A stretch of 64,000 bases of DNA, taken from contig JAUMIR010000001.1 in assembly GCA_030847615.1 (NCBI GenBank), forward strand, positions 265,483,187 to 265,547,186, given 5' to 3'. A model generated the notes under the pieces. It made no database searches. It saw only the letters and a program-made list of their open reading frames with translations, and was not told the DNA's origin. Positions 10,912 to 22,690 of this stretch are shown here, one piece after another. This stretch comes from Gambelia wislizenii (lineage: Eukaryota; Chordata; Lepidosauria; Squamata; Crotaphytidae). How positions within the stretch are numbered: position 1 is the stretch's first letter; each line of letters starts with the position of its first letter. The translations under genes and the position numbers were made by a program.

Positions 10912-11263
10912 GGGTGATACAGTGCTGCTAAATGGGTAGCACAGTGTTGCTGAGTCCAGGCCAGGCCTTGACATGAGTTTCACAGGCCTCCTTAATTGCT
11001 GGATTCCAGCCAGCCCGGCTTAAAGTCTTAGGAAGAGATCTTTCTTGCCAGACTTCAAGGCCATCCAGGTGTACCAAGCTCTCCCTCCTGAAACTTTCTC
11101 AGGTCTGCAGAGAATCGAAACCTGACCTTATCTGTCTGTTCTGTACTGTTGCTAGCCAGAACTGGCTTTGGAATTAGACCCTATGCATATCCTTGATCAA
11201 TAAACCGTGTCACTGCTACATGTGTGTTGATTGAGTGTGTGCATTAGCGAGTTCATCACAGTT
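10912..11263 (+). mobile_element. Probable solo LTR inside the L1 5' UTR
   Basis: The block has LTR-like order: a promoter-like stretch, then the poly(A) signal AATAAA in CCTTGATCAATAAACCGTGT, then a GT-rich part (GTGTGTTGATTGAGTGTGTG) and an end near GAGTTCATCA. It interrupts the L1 leader. A short CACAG-like repeat flanks it but the exact boundaries are uncertain. An alternative is that it is simply unusual L1 5' UTR. Confidence 0.4.
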
Positions 11264-11428
11264 TGGAGTGTTCTGATTTTCACATGTCTAAAAAGAAAAG
11301 AAATATTGTAGAAAAAAGTTGGTTGAAGCCACAAACATTAGGCAGACCATCAGACAGGACTCACAAGAGATTACAAAGATTCTCTCCTTGAAGCACAAAA
11401 TAACAAGGGTGAACCAGAAGGGCTAAGT

Positions 11429-12152
11429 ATGGAAAAGAAAACTAGCCCTAAAAAGAGTGGTCCTTCAGGTGCCTCTGCCCCAGACCCTCTGCCTCCAGAG
11501 GGGAAGGGAGGAAGGGGAGAAAGAACAGAAGATATTAAAACTCTTTTTACAAAAATGATGACAGAATTTAGAGAGGAGAAAAAGGGAATGTTTTCAGAAT
11601 TTGCTGGCATAAGAGAAGGTATGCAGAAGAAGAGGAACAGATCTGAAGAAAGATTTGTGGAAATGAGTACAAAAATACAAGAAACACAAGGGGGATATTC
11701 GTAATATAGTAAAAGAAAACAAAGAAATAGTTAAGACTCAAACGCTTCAAAGCAGTCAGATTCAAGACAATATGAAGAAAATTACAGATATGGAAAAGAA
11801 ATTGATATACATGCAAGATTATCAACGCAGGAATAACTTTAGAATAAGGTTCCTGCCAGACTCTGTGGGAAAAGATAAAGGATCCAACCTAAAAATGGAA
11901 GTGTTGAAATGGCTACAGCAAGTGACCCCAGCTGTAAAATGCAGGGAAGAGGACATTGAATGCATACATAGAGAACTGATAGGAAGGAAAAGTATATTAC
12001 CAAGAGATGTTATTGTTAGAGTTATTAATTGCAACAATAAGGAGGAATTGATGAGAACAGTCAAGAAACACCCAGAGAAACTGAAGTATGGAGATGTAGG
12101 TGTGGAATTATATAATGACTACTGTCCACAAACAGTAATTTGGAGAAAATGA
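11429..12152 (+). pseudogene. L1 ORF1 (RNA-binding protein), frameshifted
   Basis: The first frame (11429-11704) starts MEKKTSPKKSG and carries a charged, coiled-coil-like part (KTLFTKMMTEFREEKKGMF). After a frame break it continues at 11772-12152 with the conserved C-terminal part, including QDYQRRNNFRIRFLPDS and a later KSILPRDVIVRV segment, both typical of the L1 ORF1 RNA-recognition and C-terminal domains. The protein normally coats L1 RNA as a trimer. The break near 11700 inactivates it. Confidence 0.8.
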
Positions 12153-12646
12153 ATGAAGCCTTGTACCGCTTTCCTTTTAAGAGCTGGTATAAAATATGCT
12201 TGGGGATATCCATTGTTTTTGAAATTTGAGTGCACAGGAAAAAGATATAGAATGGAGACACCAGAAGAAGGACTGAAACTGCTGGAGGAGTTGGGAATAC
12301 ATAAGAAGGAGTATGGAGCTGATGGAGGAATGGATAGAGTTTAGTCAGATGAAGAAAGCAGAAGGAAGAAGAATAAAATTACAGGGGGGAAAAGAGGGGG
12401 AAATGTTTTTTATTTTTATGAGCACTCGGGGGGAGGTAGTTGTTTTGGGCCATCAGATGATCTCTTCACCATTCCTCACCTGGAAGACCTGGGGGGCCAT
12501 GAGAAAAGTGGGGAGGTAAAGAAGAGAAAGGGGGAGGGGAAGGGAACGGGGAGGAATTGGGAAGGGGTGGGTATAGGGAAGGAAGGTCAATTTTTGGAGC
12601 CAGAGGATTTTATAGAAAATGTAACATAGAATCTAGTGGTTTATAA

Positions 12647-15600
12647 AGATATCAACTTTAAATGTACATGGCCTCGGCACGATAATAAAACAAAAAAGGA
12701 GTGAAGCGTTATTGAAGAAGGATCAAGCGGATATAATATTTTGGCAAGAGACACATCAAAAAAGGGAAGGAGTAAATGAATTGAAGTTGAATTGGGTAAG
12801 AGTTTATGAAAAAGCATTTGGAAATTCAAAAGCTAGAGGTGTAGCAATATTAATAGCAAAAAATGAAATGTTGTCATTAAAAAGGTGAAAAAAGATGAAG
12901 ATGGAAGATACATTATAATGCAAGATGAATTTGGAGAAGATAAATATGTACTAATCAATGTATATGCTCCAAATGAAAAAACAGGAGGAATTTTATGAGA
13001 AAGCGTTTAAAGAAATGGAGAATATGCAAGAACAAAATATTGTTGTAGCAGGAGACTTTAATATGCAAATGGAAAGAATAAAAGACAAATCAAATTATTC
13101 ATTAAGGGATAAATATGATATTACAAATTTAAATAAAATAATAAAAAGAAAGGGGTTGAAAGATGTGTGGAGGTTGGTAAAGGGAGATGAAAGGAAATAT
13201 ACATATTTTTCAATGGTACATAAGAGTTATTCAAGAATTTCTCATATTTTTGTATTGAAAAATTTGATTGATAAAATTATAAATTCGGAGATAGGAAGTA
13301 TAAAAGTAACCGATCATGCCTTGGTCAATGTGGAGATTATAATGAAGAGAGATTATGAACAGGTGAAAAGGTGGAGGTTGAATACAAAAATTTTAAATTA
13401 TAGAGAAATAGTAGAAAAAAATTGAGCATGAATGGCAAGAATTATGGGTATTAAATGATAAAGAAGTGTCAAAAGGAATTTTGTGGGATACTATGGAAGC
13501 TGTGACAAGGGGAATATGCATAAAAGAAACTTTTAATTTAAAAAAAGGCAAGAAGAGAGAAAAAGGAAATTAGAAAGGGAAATAGAATTATTGGAAAATA
13601 AATATATATATTAGATAAGGAAAAACAAACCTATATTGAGTTTCAAGCAAAGAGGGAGGAATTGGAAAAAATGGAAGTAGATAAAGTACAGGAAAATTTA
13701 ATTTATCTAAGAAGGGAGCATTTTGAATTTAGTAATAAAAATTCAAAAATGTTGGCTAGATCCACACAGAAGAAGAAAATGGAAAATATGATAAATGGGA
13801 TTAGAGATAAATCAGGTAAAATGTGTTGAACAATGAAGGAACTATTTTAAAAAAAATGAGGAGTTTTATAAAGACTTGTACCAATCAGGGAATAAACCAG
13901 TGGAATAAATAGAAAAATGTGTAGGGGAAAATTGGAAGAATAAAACAGAAGAGGAAGATAGGGATTTATTAGTAAAACCAATTACGAAAATGGAAGTAGA
14001 ACAGGTAATAAATAATTTAAAAAGTGGGAAAGCTCCAGGAATGGGTGGGTTAGGACCAGATTATTATAAAGTATTTAAAAAGAAGTTAATACCTAAATTA
14101 TTAGAATTATAGAATAATATAATAATTGGAGAAAATCCCTCCATGGTAACAATCATTGATAATATTGATACCAAAATCAGATAAGGATTTGATGGACCCT
14201 GGATCGTACAGGCCTATATCATTGATAAATCAAGATGCAAAGTTATTATCAGCAATAATGGCAAAGAGAATGAATAGTTGTATGTATAAATATATATTAA
14301 GGGATCAATGTGGATTTGTGAAAGGAAGACAAATGTCAAATTTAATAGGAAGGGTGTTAAATAAGATACATATAATCAGGAAAACAAAATTACAAAGGCA
14401 GGGTTAGATATATTAATTAGATATATTTAAAGCATTTGACTGTGTGGAATGACCAACATTAAAAATAATATTGAAAGAATTTGGAATGGGGAAGAGGTTT
14501 AGGGGATTAATAGATCAATTATATTCCCATAACACAGCTACAGTGATGGTTAATGATGGAATAACAAGAAAGATAAAAATAACGAGAGGAATAAGACAAG
14601 GTTGCCCACTTTCTCCAACATTGTTTGCAATGGTAATAGAAATTCTAGCAAATGTGATAAGAAATGATAATAGTATAGAAGGAATTGGATTAGAAACAAA
14701 ACACAAGATAAGTGTGTTTGCTGATGATACATTGTTAACAATTAAGGAGTTGATCAATGGAATAGGAAAAATTAAAGAACATTTATAATTATTTAGGGAG
14801 ATGACAGGTTTACAGGTTAATTGGAATAAATCAGACATGGTGCTTAATTATACTAAGGAAAAATAAAATATGTTTAGAAAAGATAAAAAGAAGTAAGATT
14901 AAAAAGTAATATTAAATATTTAGGAATAAATATTACAGAAGATTTAAAAGAATTAGAAGAGAAAAATATTATGGTATTAAGGGAAGAAATGGAAAAGAAG
15001 TTGGAAGAATTTAAAAATATTCAGCTATCATGGTTTGGAAGAGTAGCTTTAGTCAAAATGAAAATATTACCTAAAATATTTTTTTTTGTTCAGAATGTTA
15101 CCAATGAAAATATCAGAAGGAGAACTGAAAAAATGGCAAAATATGTTGAATAAATATTGTAATGGAGGGAAAAGAATAAGATTAAATAAATTATTTTGGT
15201 ATATATCACAGAAGGAGGGAGGACTTGGCCTTCCCAATATAAAAGGATATTATGAAGCTAATCAACTGAGATATGTTATAGAAGGAATTGTAGGACAGGG
15301 AGATTTAGAATGGTTGGAGATAGATATAGGGAGAATAGATAAGAATATAGAACATATTTTTTGGTAATTTTACAAAAAAGGAAATTAAAGGAATTGAGAA
15401 CCCATTTCTGCAAAATATATTGGAAATATGGTATAAATATAAGAAAGAATTTTTGCCTATTGATTCAGTTTTAACACCAGTTATAATGGGAAAAAATTCC
15501 CGAATAGTTTGAAGGAAAAAATGGGAAAGGAATTAAAGAAAAAGGACTAGAGAAAATAGAGGGATGAATAAGATGGATGTGTGAGAAAGGGAGTATAATA

Positions 15601-16431
15601 AGAGAGAAATTATGTGAAATGAAAATTTCATGGTTTAATTGCATACAGTTAGAACAATGGATTAAAAATTGGAAAAAGAATAATAAAGAAATAAGGGAGT
15701 TTACAAAATTTGAAGATTTGGTGAAAAAAGTTGAAAAGATGGATAATAATGAAAGTTTGAAAGGTATTACTAATGAATTATATAAAGTATTGATAAAAAT
15801 AATAAAGACAAAGTAGAATATTTAAGGAGAATATGGGAGGAAGATTTGAAACAAAAAAATTGGAGATCATGAATGGGGTAAGATTTGAAAACAAAGAAAC
15901 TAAAAAATATGTCAATATGCATAAAAGAAAATTACTATAAAAGAATATGGAGACGGTATTTGACACCAGCAAGATTGCATAATATAGACAAGAATAACTA
16001 AATATTGTTGGAGAGGTTGTCAAGAAATAGGTACAGATATGCATATGTGGTGGAATTGTAAATATGTACAGCAGTTTTGGGAAATGGTCTTTAAAGAAAT
16101 AGAGAATATGTTGAATATAAATATAGAAAGAAAACCGAGCATAGCATTGATGTCAATTTATAATGGAGAGAATGGGAACCAAGCAGAAAAGGATTTAATA
16201 AGAAATTTATTAACGGCAGCAAGATTAATTATAGCAAGATACTGGAAAATGCAAATAAATGTACAAGTGGAGGAGTGGTATAAAGAAGTTTGGAAAATTG
16301 CAATAAATGATAAGTTAACATGTAGAATTAAATCAAGAAGAGGAATTTGGAAAGAAAGTGATTTTGATAAAATTTGGAAAGTATTTGTTAAAAAAGTATT
16401 ACAGACAACAGATGGGAGGTTAGCTCCATGA
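12647..16431 (+). pseudogene. L1 ORF2 (endonuclease and reverse transcriptase), broken
   Basis: The pieces appear in the expected order. The endonuclease has ILFWQETHQ-like and VVAGDFNMQ motifs (about 12720-13080), then SRISHIFV and VTDHALV (about 13230-13330). The reverse transcriptase has SYRPISLINQDAK (about 14200), QCGFVKGRQ (about 14310), GIRQGCPLSPTLFAMV (about 14590) and the catalytic FADDT (about 14718). The C-terminal region has HMWWNCKYVQQFW (about 16040). Several stops and frame changes (for example near 12885, 13424, 14110 and 14407) split the frame, so no full protein can be made. Confidence 0.88.
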
Positions 16432-17042
16432 GAAGAAATGACATTCTGGAAAGATTAGGTAAGGGGTAACGGCTCCGGTGAAGGGGAGCACTGAGGTGGG
16501 GGGGTAGGGGAATTAATATTTTTGAATAGAATTATAGTAAAGAATCTATGTTAACTTTTGAAATTAGTTAATAGAAAAATTGTGATATTGTATATAAAAA
16601 AAAAGTTTTTAAAAAATAAACCAAGATTCCAGACCCAACCTGGCTTACCATGAACATGCTGTGTGCTGATGTTCTTCCTGCTTTGACAAGCACGTCTACA
16701 AACTGGCGATGGATACAGCCTAGTGCTCCATTCTAACCCAGGATTCTGGTTTTCTGCATTCATTCAGTAATGAATTGCTGGGAATTCTGTCTGGTTTGGT
16801 AGCATCAAAACCCAACTACTGAAATCAGATGGAGCGCCTAACCATCTGTTAGTACTGTCTATCTGCTCTTACATACAGATGGTATGCACTCGATTTCCTG
16901 ATTTAATTGATGTGCCGATGAGGTCAAAGTTAAATAGTATAGTTTGTATGAGTGCTGGTCCTTTATTTCCTCTTGTCTGATGAACAAAGATGGTATTTAT
17001 GAGCCTGGTATAATATTAAGCCTATGTTTTTAAATTTCCCAG

Positions 17043-17271
17043 GTGAAAATAGATAGCACTGAAATGTTTGAGGTGGTGTCTGTTCCAGAGGAACATAACT
17101 GTCAACATTCAGAAAATCTGTTTGCCTTTATAAAGTGCTTGATTAACAACATTTGGCAGCCAAGTGTTTCTAATAAAGTCATCATGTCACTGGACCAGTA
17201 TGGAGAAAGAACATGCTTCAGGATCCAACCCCTGAATAAAGAACCCTACGCTGTGAGTGCACAACAAACTA
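17043..17271 (+). CDS. NEMP2: NEMP2 coding exon 3 (luminal domain)
   Basis: The exon encodes residues 88-163 and the first base of codon 164. It follows TTTTAAATTTCCCAG and opens in phase 0 with VKIDSTEMFEVVSVPEE. The middle, with HNCQHSENLFAFIKCLINNI and CFRIQPLNKEPYAV, matches the length and pattern of the NEMP luminal domain rather than a well-known fold. The donor used is A before GTGAGTAAT at 17272. A second GTGAGT at 17253 would give an exon that does not join exon 4 in frame. Confidence 0.85.
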
Positions 17272-17399
17272 GTGAGTAATATTTTTCTTTTTTTAAAAAA
17301 ACCATTCATAAATGTGGTACTTGATGGATGCATGCTAAGTAGCAAGCTCTTTCAATGAGATAATGTGGATTTTTCTTGTCGTGTTTTGTTTTTTTCCAG

Positions 17400-17472
17400 T
17401 GCTGGATCGCAAACTCTTTATTTTATTTGTTGCTGGTGGCCTTATTTTTCACTTTGCACATAACCTGAGTAG
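17400..17472 (+). CDS. NEMP2: NEMP2 coding exon 4 (first membrane segment)
   Basis: The exon completes codon 164 (M) and encodes residues 165-187 with two carried bases. It reads LDRKLFILFVAGGLIFHFAH then NLS, a charged start followed by a hydrophobic helix, equivalent to the first transmembrane span of the family (pattern D.KLF...L...F). The acceptor is TTTTTTTCCAG and the donor AG before GTAAGTG. The intron that follows begins with a SINE only about eight bases downstream. Confidence 0.88.
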
Positions 17473-17480
17473 GTAAGTGC

Positions 17481-17728
17481 ATGTTGTTGTTGTTGTTGTT
17501 GTTGTTGTGTGCCTTCAAGTTGTTTCTGACTTATGGCAACCCTAAGGCAAACCTATCACAGGGTTTTCTTGGTAAGATTTGTTCAGAGGGGGTTTGCCTT
17601 TACCTTTCTCTGAGGCTGAGAGTGTGTGACTTGCCCAAGGTCACCTGGGGGAGGTTCCATTGTTGAGCGGAGATTCATTCCGTGGTCTCCAAAGTTGTAG
17701 CGCAACCCATTACACCACACTGGCTCTC
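17481..17728 (-). repeat. tRNA-derived SINE with (GTT)n tail
   Basis: On the reverse strand the element has a tRNA-like head near 17728, with the promoter-box region degenerate, then a body, then a tail reading GACTTGAAG...CAACAACAACAACAAC. The plus strand shows GTGCCTTCAAGTTGTTTCTG and GGTTTTCTTGGTAAGATTTG. The same family recurs at 47.5, 54.4, 56.5, 62.7 and 63.3 kb. Confidence 0.8.
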
Positions 17729-17789
17729 AGGTTAATGCTAGCATTCTTTTACTGGCTATCACACAGGTGGTGTGGGAATCAGATGGCTA

Positions 17790-17910
17790 TCCAGATATTG
17801 CTGGAATTGCAGTTCCCAGCATTCTTCACCATTGGCTCTGCTGCGTAGGACTGTTGAGTTGGAGTCCAGCAACATCCAGAGGGCTGTATAATTTCCACCC
17901 TTGGGCTGTC
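17790..17910. repeat. Short MITE with inverted 'CAGTTCCCAGCATTC / TTGGAGTCCAGC' ends
   Basis: Contains GCAGTTCCCAGCATTCTTCA, CCATTGGCTCTGCTG and GGAGTCCAGCAACATCCAGA, matching the arrangement seen at 4.3, 20.97, 48.7 and 62.1 kb. Confidence 0.5.
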
Positions 17911-18229
17911 AGAGACTGCTTTAACTTGTTGATCTTGGGGAAGAAATTGGACTGCAGTTTGGTTATGTTTGAAAGTCACACTTCGGCAGAACTTCAGGCA
18001 GGTTGCTCTGTCTAGTTCTGTAGTGTTCACTTCTCTTCCTTTAAAAAAAAAACCCAACAGCCAGATAGTTTTGTTTCAAAACTATAGTAAGTACTGTATA
18101 TTCAATTTTGATGAAGCCCATAAACTACAAATTCTCAGAGTGAAGCCAGTAGAACTTCTAGCCTTTTCTAGCAAATTCTAGGAAGCAATACCAGTTATTT
18201 CTCTTCCTTCCTTCCTTCCTCCCGAAGCT

Positions 18230-19335
18230 CAAAACAAAACCTTTGGGGATAATTCTGTTTTGGTACAGTGTGAGTTCTTCTTTCCAATAGCAAGAACACT
18301 TCATCCGTGGAGAGCTTTTGCTATCTATTCTTGCATCAACTCATAAAAAATAAAGGGCTTTATGACTATATTTCATATACTCCTTTAATTGAACTTTTCT
18401 GTACAGGTATATCTCAGTTAAGAAAGAAGCTGGTTTTTACAAAGTTTTTTATGCCTGCCCAGTCCTGCTTTTCCTCCTTGTCCTCTGTTTAGATAAAGGC
18501 TTTTTAGCAGTATCAGCATTGGTGAAGGAGGGCTGAAGAAACACAGACTTTCAGTGTCCAGTTGCAGCAACATGTCTATACTAGTAAACAATGCAATAAT
18601 GCTTGAACTGGGAAATAGCAGGATGCTGCTCAAGCTGATTTTACTGTAGCTTTGCGTTCCTGCCCACTTACAAAAGGCAAGGTAAACAGCAGCTGCCTCC
18701 AGAATGTTTTTCTGAGCATGCATGAAAAGCAAAATAGAGAGAAAAGAGGAGAGGAGATAAGGCTATCTCACCAGTTAACCCCCCCCCCGTGTGTTTAAAA
18801 AAAAAAAGATCTATAAATGTTTCACTAGCAAAATGGAAATAAAGGCAAAGCAGAGGCTGTTGAAAATAATAGCCACTAAGCTAAAGGGTACAATTAAATT
18901 ATCTTTATTGGAAATTAATATTAAAAGCATTCACACAAACACTTAGGCTTCAAGCACTCACACAAGGCTATCGAAAGTAGTAGGAAATATTTGGATAGAG
19001 AAATAGAATAAGAGGGTAGCGGGTTACACTGTACTGATCCTGCAGAGCGGAGATTGAAAAGTAAACCTACAGCAAGGGAATCTAGACGATGGACTGGCTA
19101 CACAGTGTGATGTGGAGTCGAAAGGAGGTGAAACTGTGCAATTTAGTGGTGTTTTGGGATGATATTTAAATGAAATAATTCCCCTGAAGTGATAGGGTTT
19201 TGAGTGAAATACAATGGTTCTCGGAGGTTCCCAGGACTAAATAAAGGGTACTCCAGAAGAGTTAATGATTGATACTTTCGGAATTGAATGGGAACAGGCA
19301 AGGTCTTTTGTTGAAGGGGAGCAGGAGAAGAAAAT
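18230..19335. other. Intron 4 stretch without recognised gene
   Basis: A TTCC run lies near 18210-18220. From about 18890 to 19330 there is a block beginning AAATTATCTTTATTGGAAAT that may be a retroelement 3' end in reverse, but I cannot name it. No exon is seen. Confidence 0.35.
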
Positions 19336-19474
19336 CCTGTTTGTGAAGTCGAAGGCTTTCATGGCTGGCATCCATAGATTTTCCTTGGGTTTTTGTTTTT
19401 TTCCAGGCTGTGAGGCTGTGTTCTGGATTCCAGAACACGGCCTCACAGCCCGGAAAAAAACCCAAGGAAAATCT
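19336..19474. repeat. Imperfect palindrome of Penelope-like terminal sequence
   Basis: Two arms of about 45-50 bp (19376-19426 and 19430-19474) are inverted copies, with AGATTTTCCTTGGG at one end and CCCAAGGAAAATCT at the other and only three bases between. The flank GTCGAAGGCTTTCATGGC is a common reptile repeat motif that I associate with Penelope-like elements. A second copy lies at 45629-45745. Confidence 0.5.
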
Positions 19475-19734
19475 AAAAATCTTATTCCCCAAGCAATAAG
19501 GTCTCTTGATATTACTGAGTGGATTAGTGATTGACTCACCTCCTGATGTCTTACTTGAATGTTTCGTTTTGCAGAATTTCCACAGCCCCTTCCCTTGGTC
19601 TTGCATGAATCCCGCATTAGTATTAGGAGGTCCCTGGTTTACCTTTAACCACATGGATGGCCACCTTAGCCAAATTATTAAATATAGCCAATTATTTGAT
19701 ATTCCAAGATGAGGACTATCTAGGTAGGTAAGAG

Positions 19735-19905
19735 CTCGATGCTATGGAATTCTGGGATTTGTAGTTTTGTGAGATATTTAACCTTCTCTGCCAGAGACCT
19801 CTGGTGCCACAACAAACTACAAATTCCAGGATTCCATAGGATGGAGCCATGATAGTTAAAGTGGTGCCAAACTGCATTATTTCTGCAGTGTGGCAGCAAC
19901 TCTAG
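19735..19905. mobile_element. MITE with 'GGGATTTGTAGTTT' core
   Basis: Contains GGAATTCTGGGATTTGTAGT and its reversed partner ACTACAAATTCCAGGATTCC, then AAAGTGGTGCCAAACTGCAT. The same plan is seen at 2225-2446, 41740-41972 and 62515-62735, so it is an interspersed inverted-repeat family. Confidence 0.6.
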
Positions 19906-20490
19906 TTGTTTCTTTTCACATGCACCTATTGCTAGTTTTGAATACAAAGTTTGCTAAAGCATGTTGAACTGCTCATCGTTTTGTGGTGTAGGAAGGTATC
20001 CCTATTCTTTCCTTGTTATTTCTGCCTCTGGTACTAGATTTTCTGTTAAAGAAGTAAAGTCCAGGGAGACATCTACTTTGTTAACTGAGGTATACCTGTA
20101 GTACCTTTCATAAAGCATCTGAAAGTGATGTACAACACAGAATGACATATAAACAAGTAGAAGTCTTGAAGCATACAACATTAAAAGATGAGAATATAAA
20201 ATATGTGGTGATATTGCAGCTCTGCTCGTTGTCCATGGGTTGAAATTTGTTTTACTTGAATAGGGTTTAAGATTTAGTTAGGAAAAAGTGATGGTGGGGA
20301 GTTGTGGGTTAGGATTACCCAAAAAAAGAGAGACAGTGTGGGGTGAGGGCATGTTCTGCTGTGTCAGTGGGGGCAGGGGGACTTGATCTCTAAAGACCAG
20401 GTAGAGTCATGTTCTCAATTTCTATATGCTTGAAACGACTTGTCCCTATGCACAAAATGTTAATAGTATTCCTCTGTTCTTCCCAAACAG

Positions 20491-20584
20491 AAGTGTTCTG
20501 TTCTATTATTCTGCTGGAGTAGCGTTTGGTGTTTTTGCCACTCTAGTCTTTCTCCTTTTGATGCTTAAAAGATTTATTCCCAAG
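20491..20584 (+). CDS. NEMP2: NEMP2 coding exon 5 (second membrane segment)
   Basis: The exon completes codon 188 (R) and encodes residues 189-219: SVLFYYSAGVAFGVFATLVF, a run of leucines and LKRFIPK. This matches the second transmembrane span of the family, whose hallmark is FYYS.G followed by a hydrophobic helix and a K..PK turn. The acceptor is TTCCCAAACAG and the donor is AAG before GTAGGC. Phase 0 at the end fits exon 6. Confidence 0.9.
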
Positions 20585-20959
20585 GTAGGCACACTGTTGA
20601 TAACATTTTTTAAAAAAAGACAGCTGAGTGTTTGACACTTAGCTCGGTTTTCCAGTGTAAATTGAGCTTTTAGTTAGTCCCTGGATACCATAAGTAAATA
20701 ATGATGCTGCAGTATAATTGCTTCAAAATGGTTATAGTTGAATTTGTGTCAAAGAAGGAGGGCTTGTTTGTTTATATAATTCTTCCTTCTGAAATAACAT
20801 TTGCTCTCTCCATTCTAATCTTATTTGTTTAACATTCAAATGCTTGGTGGATACATACAGTACAAGGCAGGAGGCAGTTGTAAATCAAGAATGGGGGAAA
20901 CTTCATAGCTCATCATCACATCTCTAAATTAATGACCTTAATTGGGGTGGGAGGGAGTG

Positions 20960-21085
20960 GGCAAAGTCTGGGCCTCAGATGTTATTGGACTGCAGCTCCC
21001 AGAACTTTTCACCTTTAGCTATGTGGCTAGGACTAATGGGAGCTGCAGTCAAAGAGCATCTGGAAAACCACACTTTGCGCCTTCC
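20960..21085. repeat. Short MITE, 'GGACTGCAGCTCCCAG' family
   Basis: ATTGGACTGCAGCTCCCAGA at the left and AATGGGAGCTGCAGTCAAAG at the right form inverted ends around a GGCTAGGAC centre. It is a high-copy family in this window. Confidence 0.55.
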
Positions 21086-22300
21086 TGGCCTATATCCAAT
21101 AGCTAGTCCCATCTAGAGTAGACCCTCTGAATCACTGGAATTTACACAAACATTTACCATTCATCAGTTGATGCGGTTGGTCTATTTTAGTTTGCACTGG
21201 CAATTAGATTTAGGCTGGTGGGATGGATCCAGCTTCTTTTCTGCACTCAGGAGTGTGAAGGACACAGCGGCTGAGTTTACCAAATTACTCAGCCTGGCCG
21301 CCTGCCGCTACCACCTTCCTTTCAGACTTCCCTACCTTTGTCCCTTCTCTGGACTGGTGTCTGAATTATTGTGGACAGAATATGTGGATGTGTGGTCTCT
21401 GCTGTTAAGTGTGCCTATGCTCTGTCAGTGAGTGGAATAAGGCACAATGAGTCTGAACTTTACAAACAGAAAACAAGAACTAGTTTAACTTGAAGGTTGT
21501 AACATCAATGCTTTCGTACGGTGCATAATAATTTAGCTATTCGGCTTAGTGTCCGATAATATTTAAGCTGCTACTAATATAACCACTTATATAACAGACT
21601 TATCCACTCTTTGTCTCACACTCTTAATTTCCATTCACTCCAGAAACTATTCAGCCTCAACACTCTACTGCTTCACACAAACCCAACTCTGAACTCTTCC
21701 CTCCTCTCCCAACCGGCTCCACACACTTCACACTCTCTGAAACCCCTCCCATTACAGTTTCTTGCTCTGTGGAGACCTTTGCTCAGAACCCTCCTGCTGG
21801 TGGGGATCAGAAGAACAGATCTTACCTAATTCCCTGTTCCACCTGCAGCCTTTAGCACCATCTCTCCTGCTATTCCAGAAGGTCTCCAAGCTCTCCAGAG
21901 CAAATTTTCAGACAGCGTAGCGAATTGGAGGAGGAGATATGAGATCTGTGATCTGTTACTCCCCTGTTTAGCCAGCAGAAAAACTAACTTGGATCAAAAG
22001 CCTCTCACAGATGGAGGGAGAATGTCTATAACTCCAGTACATCTTACCACAAATGAGAAATTGGGGATAGCTTGTTCCTTGTGCCTAAAAGGCACTGTAG
22101 AGTTCAATCAAAAGTATATTCTGCATGTTCTGTCATCTTGCTCTTGCTTTCTGTTGGGTATCCCTAACTGGTGGCTTACGGACCAATTTTAATTATAGAA
22201 TGGGAGGGGGATTCTGTTGGGCCTATGTTATGTTTTTTTCTGCTGGCCCTATGAATTTTTAATCAGGTTTGCTTGTATGTGAAATGCCTTGATTTCATGA
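21086..22300. other. Intron 5 stretch, unclassified
   Basis: A pyrimidine-rich block at 21610-21780 and a possible retroelement piece near 21470-21600 are seen, but neither could be assigned. No exon with NEMP-like coding was found. Confidence 0.35.
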
Positions 22301-22690
22301 AAGGAGCCCAATAGCACCTTTGTGACTTTGAAGTGGAGCCCACAGAAGGATATACGGAAGGACCCATGTATCTGCTGATTCATTATCCACTGATTCAGTT
22401 ATCTATGGGACACAAAACAGCATATCTACCATAGAATCTTCCTAGAAAATGTGTCCTCTCTAGCCATTTTCTAGGTCCTCCAAGGCAATTCTACGGTATT
22501 TTTTGACCAGAATTCCCATTATTTTCAATTACATTTGCTGTTATCTGTAGTTTTCAGTATCCACAGGGGCCCCCGGAACCAATCTCCCTACGGATACAGT
22601 GGTCCTACTGTACGAAAAATTTCTCCTTCCCAGTGAGTCTCAAAGGCACCATTGGATTCCTTTATGCCTTTTTATAGTAAAGCAGACTGA
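22300..22690. mobile_element. Tigger-like MITE inserted into a Penelope-like scrap
   Basis: The outer pieces AAGGAGCCCAATAGCACCTT (22300-22345) and GTCTCAAAGGCACCATTGGA (about 22635-22690) look like parts of Penelope-like terminal sequence. Between them, 22350-22620 begins GGACCCATGTATCTGCTGAT and ends CGGATACAGTGGTCCTACTG, with inverted Tigger-style ends. Confidence 0.45.

Larger units (their letters stand above)
10460..16632 (+). mobile_element. L1 LINE, full-length insertion, decayed
   Basis: A 15-bp target duplication AAACCAAGATTCCAG lies at 10460-10474 and 16618-16632, so the insertion itself is 10475-16617, about 6.1 kb including a probable nested LTR in the 5' UTR. It starts with a G-rich run like other L1 elements, has the A-rich coding strand, the two-frame ORF1/ORF2 plan, and an A-rich 3' end at about 16596-16617. 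It lies in the sense direction in NEMP2 intron 2. Many stops and frameshifts show it is no longer active. Confidence 0.88.

Noticed and set aside
17253..17258. Alternative donor GTGAGT within NEMP2 exon 3
   Set aside because: Using it would join exon 4 in the wrong phase.
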